64,000 nucleotides of DNA from Dryomyza anilis (Eukaryota; Arthropoda; Insecta; Diptera; Dryomyzidae): contig OX638132.1 of assembly GCA_951804985.1 (NCBI GenBank), positions 91,206,696 through 91,270,695 of the forward strand, in the 5' to 3' direction. A model generated the notes under the pieces. It was not told the origin of the DNA and searched no databases. It saw nothing but the letters and a program-made list of their open reading frames with translations. Below, in pieces: positions 45,805 through 57,810 of the stretch (position 1 is the stretch's first letter; each line of letters opens with the position of its first letter). Both the position numbers and the translations under genes were made by a program.

Positions 45805-46165
45805 GGAGTAAAGTGGGAAACACTTTCTGGGGTAAAGTGGGAAATGTAATTTAAGCAATGTTTGTTGTAATTTTAGTGAATTTATGTGTTATATGAATTA
45901 TTTGATTGGTTTAGTCAAGAAAAACGTTTATTTTGTCAACAAACGAAAATTCTGACTTCACCTGAAGTTAGATCTGAATTGAAGAAAACCGAAAAACGGC
46001 CCCTGAACAAGAGCAAAAAGCATAAGTCAGTAAAGAAGATTCTTCAATTTCATCAGAAGAAGATTTTTGTACAAAAACAGTGGAGTACACCCTTCAAAAG
46101 AATTTAATAAAATTATTTAAATGTATTTTTTTGAAAAAAAATCATAATGTATCCCACTTTACTCC
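45805..46165 (+). mobile_element. Short inverted-repeat element, possibly pogo-type remnant
   Basis: GGAGTAAAGTGGGA at 45805 is exactly inverted at 46152-46165, and GGGTAAAGTGGGAAATG repeats next to the left end. Between them a 73-codon frame (45886-46107) is basic and Lys-rich (SELKKTEKRPLNKSKKHKS). That look recalls the C-terminal tail of pogo-like transposases, but the catalytic core is absent. It is a remnant at best. Confidence 0.4.
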
Positions 46166-46435
46166 TGTAGGCTGTACAAAATATATACAAAAATAAACTC
46201 AACAATATTTTAATTTTATTTTATAGTGTTTAATGGTATTTACCGATTAAAATTATAATTTATCATATTGACTAAGTTTAGAAGTACATACAAACTATTA
46301 ATTGTATGGTACATAATCTGTTGTATCCTCGATATCAATATGTGCACTGGTTGAGTTGTTTTTTTCCAGTGCTTTACTTTTTTTATCTAATAAAGCGCTT
46401 TAATTGTTTTTTTTTTGTATTTTGAGACATTTCTT

Positions 46436-47177
46436 CACTCAGAAAAAATCTTTTAAAAACAATAGGAATTCATATTGTTTCAATAGGATTTTACTATTGA
46501 AAATAGTCAATGCGATTTATCCTATTATTAATATAGTTGAAAAACTATTTAATTTATAGTATCATCACAGAATTGTTTTAAATATGAAATACTATTAAAA
46601 ATTAATAAGACATCCTATTATTCTCATAACGTACCATAATACTATTAAAAAATACTTTTTTTATATTGATTTAATGTGAGCGATACTATTAAATTAACAC
46701 GTCAAAATAATTGATTAAATTATGTACACCATTATTTTAATTATTTAATAATATTAAATCAATGGTACGTACTATTAAAAATTAATATGATATCCTATTA
46801 TTTCTATACGATAATAAATTTTAAAAACACTATTTGTCACATTGATATTATGTGAGTGATACTATTGACTTAACAGGGCAAACATACTAATTTAAATATT
46901 TAATAATATTAAATCAAATGTACGGTAAATACTAATATGATATCCTATTATTAGGGTTAAAATATTTAAAACTACTATTACTCTCATTGATATAATGTGC
47001 GTGATACTATTGAATTAACAGGACAAACGTATTATTTTATTTATTTATAATAATATTGATTTAATATGGAGTATTTTTTGATAATACAATAGCACAAACA
47101 ACTAGAAAAACTATTGAATTTAACAGATTGAATCAATAGTCGTAGTTGTAATTTTTTATATGTTTTTTTTCTGAGTG
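46436..47177. mobile_element. CACTCAG-ended element with internal tandem repeats
   Basis: CACTCAGAAAAAA at the left is inverted at the right end (TTTTTTTTCTGAGTG). Inside, GATATCCTATTATT recurs near 46608, 46790 and 46938, and GTGAGTGATACTATTGA(C/A)TTAACA near 46676, 46850 and 46996, with a period of ~150-180 bp. It is non-coding; a MITE with a satellite interior is the likely nature. Confidence 0.65.
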
Positions 47178-48611
47178 TTGAAATTATTAATTAGGGTTCT
47201 GGTTGAAATTTGAATGCTGAAATTTGATTCTGTAATTTCTGTTGCATTTCCTGTGTTCCATTTTCCATCGACTGATTTCTGATTTACATGCTATTTTCTG
47301 AATATCAATTGAAATACTATTTATTCTATTCTGAAATACTATTAATATATTTTCAATTTAATTTGATTTATCTGATTTCAAATTGACGATTTCTGAATAA
47401 TATTTTTAAAGTTTCAGCTCTAAGTTTAATTAAAATTCGTCAAATTAATTTTTAGTTGGGTGGTTCCTGTTGGCCTCCGTATGTTTTTAAGGGTTAAACA
47501 GTTCAAACTGTAACACATGACGTATGAGTGATATTTTTTAGTTATGATTTTTTTTTATAAATATTTGTTATATATTATTTGGCACTAAATAATAAATGCA
47601 ATGCAAGCATAAGCAATGCATTTTAAGCCAATTATTTGTATTTTTTTTTGTTAGTTTTTGAAAAATTATTTGGCCAGTACTTTTCCGCAATCATCATGCA
47701 GTGCTGGCGGCAATGCTTTTATGGCTAAACAAAAATTGGCACATGCCAGCATATATTGCATAACCTAAACGTCGAGGAGGCAAACATTAAAATTCAAAGA
47801 CATTTGCTGCTGTTGATGATGCTGATTCTGCTGCTGGTGATGATGTTGCTGCTGCTGATATAGTTGTTGCTGCGGCTGCTGCACATAGACATTTGAAAAA
47901 AAAAACAGGCATGGCGCGCAGCTGATTTGAATTTCTATACAAATATTTTAGAATTTTTCGTTTTCGTTTTTTTTTTGCGCTACTTCTGCTACTATGGCAT
48001 GCATACTAATTTGAAAATTTATATTTCAACGCTATCTGCTGTCTCTGTGAGTGTGTGTGTCGTGTCGCATGAAAAATGCTACGTTGTGACATAGTTTCCA
48101 GTGGCACTATATGTTTGTTGGCGTTCTGTGGTTAGGCGGCACCAGCAGCGACCGCCGCCGCCGCCTAATATTTGGTTAGTTGGCATATGTCGTTGTCGTA
48201 TTTGATGCTCGACTGTCACTGCGTGTTGTATGTTTTTCCACAGAACTCTGCATTCACATCCAGCTGCCAGTCACTGCACTGCAGGGAATTTTGCGCTGAC
48301 GTCGACAAAAGCAATGATGATGATATTGCTGCTTCTGCTGTTGCTACCACTGTTGCTGCTGCTGGCTGTCGAATGCGTGCTCGTCGAAACGAAAATATTT
48401 GCAGTTAAATTGAAAATATTGATTGCATTGAAATGGAAATCGAAATTGATTTTAGCATTGATAAATGCAAAGGAATTTTAAAGAAGTTGTCAATCGAAAT
48501 TTAAACACTAAAAATGCCAAAAATGGTCGTTTAGTGGTTTGAGCTGGACGTATGAGTGACATAAAATTTAAATAAATGTAACTCATACGCAGTGTGATAT
48601 AAAATCAAAAT
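47178..48611. other. Unique-looking stretch, possible noncoding exon DNA
   Basis: On the minus strand 47790-47890 could read as a Gln/His-rich peptide (VYVQQPQQQLYQQQQHHH), preceded by a T-run and TGTGCAG like a splice acceptor, but no good donor follows. 48110-48400 is GC-richer with GACCGCCGCCGCCGCC and CTGCTG runs, open in several frames. Neither is called a gene. Confidence 0.3.
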
Positions 48612-48930
48612 TTTCATTGTGACTGCTTGATTTATATAATTTACAAAGTTTAATTGAACAATCGGTTAATACATGATTTGTATAATTTGTAACGATTACA
48701 CAAATCGTTTGATTAATAAAATAAATGTTTATTGATTAATCAAAATTTCAAAACATTGAATAAAATTTTTCAATGTGACTTTGCTGGATTTATATAATTT
48801 ACAAAGTTTAATTGACCAATCGATTACTACATGATTTGTATAATTTGTAACGATTAAATAAACCGTTTGATTAACCAAATACTAATTTATTGATTAATCA
48901 AAATTTCAAATCATTGATTAATCAGAATAC
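48612..48930. repeat. Tandem duplication (~158 bp) with TTGATTAATCAA palindromes
   Basis: Two copies share TTTATATAATTTACAAAGTT (48631 and 48789), CATGATTTGTATAATTTGTA and the 12-bp palindrome TTGATTAATCAA. They are homeodomain-like in composition, but are best explained as a simple duplication. Confidence 0.7.
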
Positions 48931-48982
48931 TGATTAACCACAAATCTGATTAATTGATAATTTTTGACTAATTAAATATTTT

Positions 48983-49283
48983 AGCCGCGGTAGCTCAGTG
49001 GTTAGTGCGTTGGACTGCGAGCTGAAAGGTCCCCGGTTTAAGCCTGGACTGGGGCTAACAACATCTTTTCATAGAAACATTTTTCTATACCGCGCTACCT
49101 CTCGTCAGTAAATGGCAAACCTACGAGAGTAAAACCATTGCCTATGAAAAAGCTCTCACCCGCCGTTCGGATTCGGCAATAAACTGTAGGTCCCACCACG
49201 TTGAGTACAAATATAACACGCACAGCTCAAATGGTGAGAGAGCTCGGCCGAAGTTCTATACAGGCCAAACTATTATATTATTA
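48983..49283 (+). mobile_element. tRNA-derived SINE, copy 6, with target-site duplication
   Basis: Complete family member from AGCCGCGGTAGC to an (ATT)n tail, with small deletions near the 3' end (GGACTGTAGCG lost). It is flanked by the perfect direct repeat TAAATATTTT at 48973-48982 and 49284-49293. Confidence 0.9.
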
Positions 49284-49293
49284 TAAATATTTT

Positions 49294-50137
49294 AGAATGC
49301 ATACTATTAAAATATTTTAAAATACTATTAAATTTATGGTATTTTTATATATTGCATAAATTAATAACTAACATTATTTTTAAATTATCCAAAATTTTAA
49401 TTACGAATAATACAAACTTCACTGGACTTGTATTAATATTTCACAATTTGGGAATTTTATTAAATATTTATCATATCAGTTGTTTATAGCTCTTATATTC
49501 GTTATGTGTTTGCTGTTTTTCCACATAGCAACAGCTGCAACTTAATGCAACAACAGCATCAGCTGTACTACAAAAAACGCATTACAACATTATTGGCCAC
49601 ATTGGCAACTGTTCTGTGTAGCAGCCTTTAAAATTTTCGTTTTTTCGACATCATCTGCATCAGCTTCAACATCACATCTACAATTTAACCATCCACTCTA
49701 TCTACTCTCACAAGCAATATTCTTAAATTAAACGTCTTTTATACCCCATCATTTTCAACTTTTCTGCAACAATTTCACCGCCATCTTCTATGTCTCAACT
49801 TCCTGTGCGCTCTGCCAACATGCTACACATTTGCTTATCACATAAATGCATTAAATTCTTCAGTGCCAGCGCCGCTCATACTGCGCACCAGCCTCGGTAC
49901 ATTAACGGCTTCCCCTATGTGCGTCATTCGTATATGGTGCAGTTTGTCGCGCGCGTCTGGCGTTGCCACTTTTACGCGGTTCACTTGTCAAAGACTGTGT
50001 AAAAGCAGTAGCAGCCGCCACCGTGCTAAAGATGGAGATAAAAATGCAGAGATGCTGCTCAACAAGCAGAGAGTTGCGAGTAAAATGGTTGAAATTACTG
50101 TTTTTAAAATATTTTTTAACATACATAAAAAATATTT
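49294..50137. other. Unique-looking GC-richer island, no gene assigned
   Basis: 49500-50080 is less AT-biased, with ACAGCTGCAACTTAATGC, CTCGGTACATTAACGGC and GTCGCGCGCGTCTGGC. Frames are open on both strands but have no recognised domain, and the long plus frame continues into the octamer satellite. It may be conserved noncoding DNA. Confidence 0.35.
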
Positions 50138-51487
50138 TTCATTTATTCATTTATTCATTTATTCATTTATTCATTTATTCATTTATTCATTTATTCATTT
50201 ATTCATTTATACATTTATTCATTTATTCATTTATTCATTTATTCATTTATTCATTTATTCATTTATTAATTTATTCATTTATTCATTTATTCATTTATTC
50301 ATTTATTCATTTATTCATTTATTCATTTATTCATTTATTCATTTATTCATTTATTCATTTATTCATTTATTCATTTATTCATTTATTCATTTATTCATTT
50401 ATTCATTTATTCATTTATTCATTTATTCATTTATTCATTTATTCATTTATTCATTTATTCATTTATTCATTTATTCATTTATTCATTTATTCATTTATTC
50501 ATTTATTCATTTATTCATTTATTCATTAATTCATTTATTCATTTATTCATTTATTCATTTATTCATTTATTCATTTATTCATTTATTCATTTATACATTT
50601 ATTCATTTATTCATTTATTCATTTATTCATTTATTCATTTATTCATTTATTCATTTATTCATTTATTCATTTATTCATTTATTCATTTATTCATTTATTC
50701 ATTTATTCATTTATTCATTTATTCATTTATTCATTTATTCATTTATTCATTTATTCATTTATTCATTTATTCATTTATTCATTTATTCATTTATTCATTT
50801 ATTCATTTATTCATTTATTCATTTATTCATTTATTCATTTATTCATTTATTCATATTCATTTATTCATTTATTCATTTATTCATTTATTCATTTATTCAT
50901 TTATTCATTTATTCATTTATTCATTTATTCATTTATTCATTTATTCATTTATTCATTTATTCATTTATTCATTTATTCATTTATTCATTTATTCATTTAT
51001 TCATTTATTCATTTATTCATTTATTCATTTATTCATTTATTCATTTATTCATTTATTCATTTATTCATTTATTCATTTATTCATTTATTCATTTATTCAT
51101 TTATTCATTTATTCATTTATTCATTTATTCATTTATTCATTTATTCATTTATTCATTTATTCATTTATTCATTTATTCATTTATTCATTTATTCATTTAT
51201 TCATTTATTCATTTATTCATTTATTCATTTATTCATTTATTCATTTATTCATTTATTCATTTATTCATTTATTCATTTATTCATTTATTCATTTATTCAT
51301 TTATTCATTTATTCATTTATTCATTTATTCATTTATTCATTTATTCATTTATTCATTTATTCATTTATTCATTTATTCATTTATTCATTTATTCATTTAT
51401 TCATTTATTCATTTATTCATTTATTCATTTATTCATTTATTCATTTATTCATTTATTCATTTATTCATTTATTCATTTATTCATTTT
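50138..51487 (+). repeat. Octanucleotide satellite (TTCATTTA)n, 1.35 kb
   Basis: About 169 head-to-tail copies of TTCATTTA, with only a few single-base changes (ACATTTAT, ATTAATTT) and one phase shift at about 50852. Because 8 is not a multiple of 3 and the unit gives no stop codon on the plus strand, it creates a false 571-codon frame of repeating FIHLFIYS. Confidence 0.97.
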
Positions 51488-53399
51488 TTTAATTAAATCA
51501 TTTTTATTCGTAAATCTTCACAAAAAGTTTGAAATATTATTTTACAAAAAAAAAAGAATAGTTGTATTATTTCTATAACTTCTATTATTTCTATAACTCC
51601 TAGCATTACAAATAACTCTTAATTTATTTGCTCTAAATATCTATTGATAGTTTGCACTTTGCAGAGCTGCCACAAGTACTTTTTATTTATATTTGTCAAC
51701 GTTATGAGTTTTTATTTGTATTTTAGTGGGTTTATAGTATTTCCTTTTGTGTTATTTATTTGTTCGCCTTGCTGATTGACGTTGTTACGCACTGTTTCTA
51801 TTTATTGCGACTTTTATTGAAATCGATTAATTTGTTTGACGTTATTTTTTCAGCAAATGATGAATACTGACAGCTGTCATAATTAGAGAACAATTAAGTG
51901 TTATAATACTATATATGTTTATAATTTTGAATTTGAATTTAGTTTATTATTGAGGCACAATGAAAATATATATTTTTTTAAAATTATAAATACCATATAG
52001 AAAAGTTAGTAATTTTGATAGTAAGTGTGGTATATGCTTTGTATAGGAATAAATCATTTACTTCCTTAAAACTAAATCCTAATGCAAAACAAATAATTAA
52101 AAAAATGTCTAACAAAAAAATCAAATTTTCCGACTTTGGATCCATTTGTCATAAATACGTATTGAAATATTAGCATTCAATAGTATATTAAAATTAACCT
52201 TGACAATTAAAATAAAAATTGCATTTAAATTTTTTAGTAAAACTATTTTTTAACAACACTATATTTTTTTCTAAGTAGTGGCTGAAACGATTTTAAAATT
52301 GCGATTGCAATTTTCTCCAAAACGTTGCGTTATAGGAAATAACTGAGTATGCAGTTAAAATCAGCACCAGAATTCCATATAGAATTGATGTATGGAATGT
52401 CCATGGTTTCCCATCGTATTGGGTAGTGTAGTGAAATAAAATGTTGCTCATACGTCATGTAGTACGCTGAAGTTTAAATCAATACTTGTTTAAAATTCTA
52501 GTTAAACACAGCTCAATTAGTAATTCCTAATTATTTTTAAAAACTTATATAACAAATAAAATTAACAGAAAACAAAAACAAAACCAATTTCAACTGAAAA
52601 CTCCCTATGTGGGAAGCAATCAAAGTTCATTTTACTGAAATTCACATGAAATGTAATAATTCAGAGAACGTAGTGCGTTGTGCTGTAATTAGTTGCAGTT
52701 TATTTTATTCATTAAATTTAAAAAAAATATCATTTATATTTTGTTATGATTTATTTAAAAATAAATTTATTTCTGCGTAAAAATACTAAAAGCTTTATAA
52801 ATATATGTAAGCTAAAATACATTTTTTTTATATATTTTGCAAACAGCGCAAAATATAAAATATATTAAAAAAAAAAAAAATGTTTAAAAACAAAAACTGA
52901 ATTTTATGAAAACAAATTTGCGCCCCCTCAACAACATAACAATTTTGGTTGTAGTCAGTTCCGGCACAACACTGCTAAAACTTTAGCAATAACATAGTTT
53001 TTGGCCACAAAGTTTACTCTAAACTTTCCAATCAAATTTAAGCCAATTACACGCAAACAAAAATGGACAATTCTACTTGCGAAAGCACACAATTCGGGTA
53101 CTTTGAAAAATTCAAACTCCTATCACACACACGCAGACAGACTCAAACTCTGTAAGTAACGCAGTTGGTTTTAGTTACATGGCACGTATAGGTACCACAT
53201 ACGCACTTTGAGAGGATTTGACGTAAGTGCTTTTTCGATTGCATTGATGTTGGTTGATGCCAAAAACTTGGCTGCTATTTTTCGACTAGTTTTTATTGTT
53301 GCTCTAGTTGTTGTTTTCCTACTGCCCTTGGCCATAAAAGCAACAAAACAATAAATAGCGAAAAAAACGAGGTGTTTCAGAGAAACACTTTATTTTTTA
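51488..53399. other. AT-rich stretch, no gene seen
   Basis: Plain AT-rich sequence. It contains one reverse TGACGTATGAG motif (52446-52457) and a less AT-biased part at 52915-53350 with ACACACACGCAGACAGAC. No supported gene. Confidence 0.4.
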
Positions 53400-54200
53400 G
53401 TGAGTCTGCGTGCGAGTTTGCTAAATGTTTTAACATCCTTTGAACATGTGTAAAACTTTTAAGTTTTCAAAAATAAAGTTAAAGCTTTATCGATTTTTAA
53501 GACTCGAACATGCTAACATAAATATTAAATATTATAAAATTTAAGATGTTGTTATATTGTAACATGTTAAAGCTTTAGTTTCTCAATTTTTTTTTCAAAG
53601 ATGTTGTAATTTGAATTTGGTTGAATTTAAAAAAAAATAATCTCTTAAGTTTAAATAATTTTTATTTTAAGTAATTTTTATTTTATGAATCTTTCTAGTT
53701 TATAAAGCTTTTATGTTTATGGCGCTTATTTGCTTTTTAATGTTTTAAATCTTCTTGCAAATTTTTAAGTTGTTAAAGCTTTAATTTTTCTTAGTATTGT
53801 TTTCAAAGTTTTTGTGATTTGAATGTGATTGAATTTTTAAAAGTTAAGTTCTACGTTTATGTAACTTTTAGGTTTATGAAGCTTTGAAGTTTATAAAGCT
53901 TTTAAGTTTATGGCGCTTTTTAAGCTTTTAAATATTTAAATCTACTTGCAAATTTTTAAGTTGTTCAAGCTTTAATTTTTCTTAGTATTATTTGCAAAGT
54001 TTTTGTGATTTGAATGTGATTAAATTTTTAAAAGTTAAGTTTTTACCTTAATGTAACTTTTAGGTTTATGAAGCTTTGAAGTTTATAAAGCTTTTAAGCA
54101 TTTAAGCTTATGAAGCTATTAAGCTTATGAAGCTTATGAAGCTTTTAAGCCTATGAAGCTTTTATGTTTATGTTTGTAAAACCATTAATTTTGTAAATCT
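53400..54200. repeat. AAAGCTTT-rich tandem repeat, ~192-bp period
   Basis: GTTTATGGCGCTT occurs near 53714 and 53906, and AGGTTTATGAAGCTTTGAAG near 53869 and 54061. The shared middle is CAAATTTTTAAGTTGTT and AAGCTTTAATTTTTCTTAGT. The array ends in short GAAGCTTATGAAGCTT repeats at about 54110-54165. Confidence 0.75.
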
Positions 54201-54949
54201 TAATGCTTTGAATGATTTAAATTCTCATGCTCATTTCTGTACGACTTTATATATTTGTAGGGTTATTGATAGAGATTTCTATAGCTTTCAAAATTTAAGG
54301 CTACTAAACTTTGTTAATCATTTAATTATGCAAAGCTTGTAATTTAATTATGCAATGCTTGTAAGTACGCAAAACTTTTAAATGTGAAAGGCTTCGATAA
54401 TTTGTCGAACTTCTACAACCGCCAAGCTTTTAATTTTACAAAGTTTTTATATTTTTATATCTTTTAAATGTGAATTATTTCTGTATGTAAAGATTTTGCA
54501 TTTTTAAAGCTTTAAATTACATAAAGTTTTTATGTATGCCAGACTTTTCAGGTTTTTCAGCTTTTTCGTTTGAAAAACTTTTAATTATGTAAAGCTTTTA
54601 AGCTTTTATGCTTTTTAAGTATCAAAATGTGAAATATTATGAAATATTTATTGATTATTTTTAAAGCTCGTTCATAAAGTTTTTCATTAAATTTAATTTG
54701 TTCAGTTAAGAGCGAATTAAAGGTGAGATTTTTGTAAATTTTGAATTTCAAACTTAGTAATTTTTCCAAATTGTTGAAATTTGAGCTTTTATAAGGATTT
54801 TGAATTTGTAAACCAAAAAAAATAATTTCATTGTTAATTTTTTTTAGGGATTATATTTTTTTTTAATATATTGGTTTCTGTAATTTTTCAGAAATTGTTA
54901 GCTTTAAGCAATGTTTCAAATGTTTTAATACTTTAAAGTTTTTAAAATG
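54201..54949. repeat. Irregular AAAGCTTTTAA-rich stretch
   Basis: GCTTTTAA and AAGCTTTT recur every 30-60 bp without a fixed unit. It links the 192-bp and 117-bp arrays and is probably a decayed part of the same satellite. The 62-codon minus frame is low-complexity. Confidence 0.5.
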
Positions 54950-55440
54950 TAAAAGATTTAAAATTGTTTAGGCAGTACAAGTTTTTGTAAAGCTTTTGCG
55001 CTGTTTTTTTTTTAATAAATCTATTGAACGATATTAATTTTGGTGCTTTAAATTATTAAAAGCTTTTAAAAAATAAAACGTTAAAAATTGTTTAACCAGC
55101 ACAAGTTAGCGAAGTTTTTAAGCTTATTTCTTAATAAATCTTATGAATTATCTTAAGCTTTTGGTGCTTTAAAGTATAAACAGCTTTTGAAAAAATATTG
55201 TCTTTAATTGTTTAGCCAGTTAGCAAAGCTTTTAAGCTTTTTTCTTAATAAATCTATTGAATGATCATAAGCTTTTGGTGCTTTAAAGTATAAACAGCTT
55301 TTGAAAAAATATTGTCTTTAATTGTTTAAGCAGTACAAGTTTTAGCAAAGCTTTTAAGCTGTTTAGTTAATAAATCTATTATTTAAAATTAAGCTTTTGG
55401 TGCCTTGAAGTGTAAAAAACTTTTAAAAATACCGTTAAAA
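54950..55440. repeat. AAGCTTTTGGTGCTTTAAAG tandem repeat, ~117-bp period
   Basis: TTAATAAATCT(A/T)TTGAA followed by AAGCTTTTGGTGCTTTAAAG, AAACAGCTTTTGAAAAA and TTTAATTGTTTA occurs in four copies, with AATAAATCT near 55013, 55130, 55245 and 55370. Confidence 0.8.
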
Positions 55441-57083
55441 AATACCGTTTTTTCTAATTTTATAGTTTGTAACATATTAAATGCATCCCAAAGCTTTTTA
55501 AGTTTTATACACATATTTTTTGTCACTCATACGTCATATGCAACCTTTTTGAAGTTTTTATTTTAAACTATACTTGCAAAATATGTCAAATTTTGTGGCA
55601 TATAAAGTGTCAAACACGCACGCCTAATTAAAATTGGCGCCGTGACACTTCAAATAAATAAGAAAAAAAAGTGTTTTAAACATGTCAAGAGGTCATAAAA
55701 AAGCGATGCATGTAAATTTAATATAGCCCTAATGAATGGCACTTAAATTGTATAAATTGTATAAACTTTAAAAGTTTTGTAATACTATGCTAATAGAAAA
55801 CCTTTTGAATTTTATTAAAATACTTTCAGAACATATATGCTAAAAATTGATTGAATTTCAAAAATGTTCGAAAAGAAAAACCTATTAAACCAAATTAAGC
55901 AAATTAATACCACTTTGGCATATTAGAATTCAACTTCTTCAATGATGACTTCAATGAGTGCTCAGCACAAACAACTTTCACAGCATTTAAGTTGTAATTA
56001 ATTGAAATCGTATGTGTGCTATATGCAATTCATGCAATTAAGTAGGGGATTTACAAGCTAATCAGCTCAAGAGTTTGAAAAAAAAGTGATTTTTGTTTTA
56101 TTTTAATTAATAAATCATTTTTAATGAAATGTTAATAAGGTGTTTTATGTTAAATCAGTTTGAAAACTACATACAAAGAATGTTCTTAATTTTCCGAAAC
56201 AAAACTATTTTATTTTTGCAAAACCAAATTTGAAAAAAATACACTAAAATTCTTTGAATTCTGACATTTTTCTATAATCTATTTATTATTGTAACTAAGA
56301 GCCTTATCTATATCGAAAACTTCTCAAAAAATAATGCAAATTATAGTTTGAAAACTTTAAATGAAAAGATTTTGGATTGTTTGTAAAATTCTTTTGTTAA
56401 ATTATAATTAAGTTTTTAATAAACTAACACTTAAAAGTAAAAATAATAATATCGTCGTTGTAGAACGAAAAGTCACCAAATACGTTTTCATAATGCCAAA
56501 TATTCATTTACAAAAATCTTTATACATCTGCGCATTTTTAATCGATGATCTCAACTTTTTTAACACATAATAAGATAATGTAAATCTATCAATTGATATT
56601 TCAACTTTATACATTTTTTGTAATATTAAACGACAACTTCGAAATTTAAGTTTTTCATAAAAATGTAGTTGGTGACTTTTCGTTCTATAACGACGATATA
56701 AAAAAAGCAGACAATTACCCAAATAACCAAAACGCTACAATTGAAACCAACTGTTGTGGCATAAGTGTACGTTTTCAGTTACCTCTGTCAACAGTGTTGC
56801 AAACTAGTGTTCCAAAGCGGTGGCAAAGAACATACACAGTAATAAGTCATAAATTCTGATAATAAACATATACCAAAAGCTTACTTTGTTGCTAATAGGT
56901 GGCAAAATAGTGGCAAACTATTAAATGTTTTATATTCCATATAAGTTGCAACTATAAAATGAAGAACCTTTTAAGAACATGTTTATAAATAATATAGCAA
57001 ATTAAAATTTAAATAGAATAAGTATATATTATTATATACAAAATATTTATCAGTGGCTTCCGAAATTTGGAAGTTCAACTTCA
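55441..57083. other. AT-rich stretch, no gene seen
   Basis: Holds one reverse TGACGTATGAG motif (55526-55537). Near 56455-56700, GTAGAACGAAAAGTCACCAA and the inverted TTGGTGACTTTTCGTTCTA are about 215 bp apart, which may mark a small foldback element. No coding region is supported. Confidence 0.45.
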
Positions 57084-57810
57084 TATTGTCATGTCATGCC
57101 AAAGGGACGAATGTGCATTTTTAAAAATATGGAGAAATCAAATTTTAAAGTTTAAAGTGCTTTAAAAATTGGCAAAAATTATATTTTTTTTCAATTTTTT
57201 CTCTTATTTTGGTTTATTTGTCAATTGTTATAACGTAAATAAAATATCTTTAGATTTGCACAACCTACTGAATTATAAATACGGATTTTGTGAGGCTATA
57301 TTCTGAACAAAACGCAAATATTTTTGTTTTTTATGCTATAACTTTTTATTAGCGCAAGATAAAATAGTAATATAAAGGCATTAATTGTTTGCTTTTAAAG
57401 CACCTATCTATTGGCATCTTTAATTTAAAATATTTTGCCAAACATTAATTTGCCATTTGTTATTTGCAGGAAAAAATGTTTGGCAAAATATTTTTAAATA
57501 ATGATGCCAATCGATAGGTGCTTTAAAAACAAACATTTAATACCTTTACACCGCTATTTTATCTTGCACCAATACAAAATTATAGCAAAAAAACGGAGAA
57601 ATGGGAAAAATTGAAAATCTTGTCATGCCAAAAGGGCGAATCTTTTCGTTTTTTTGCTATAACTCCTTAATGGTACAAGATAAAATAGTTATGTAAAAGC
57701 AATTATTGTTTGTTTTCAAAGCATCTATCGATCTGCATTATTAATTATAAATATTATGCCAACAAATTTTTCCTGAAAAATATCAAATGTCAAAATAATG
57801 TTTGTGACTA
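57084..57810. mobile_element. Double-palindrome MITE P2, truncated, opposite to P1
   Basis: Begins with the P1 right end inverted (GCCAAAGGGACGAATGTGCA). It then runs through P1's second hairpin (TTAAAGCACCTATC near 57400 and GATAGGTGCTTTAAAAAC near 57513) and starts the first (GCCAAAAGGGCGAATC near 57627). It stops near 57810 before the first hairpin can close. Confidence 0.8.

Noticed and set aside
48230..48481. 83-codon frame with a signal-peptide-like Leu run
   Set aside because: The Leu run comes from CTG/TTG repeats, and an overlapping frame is equally open; no family match.
49863..51578. 571-codon plus-strand open frame with repeating FIHLFIYS
   Set aside because: It is produced by the (TTCATTTA)n satellite, which cannot give a stop codon on this strand; all three plus frames look alike.
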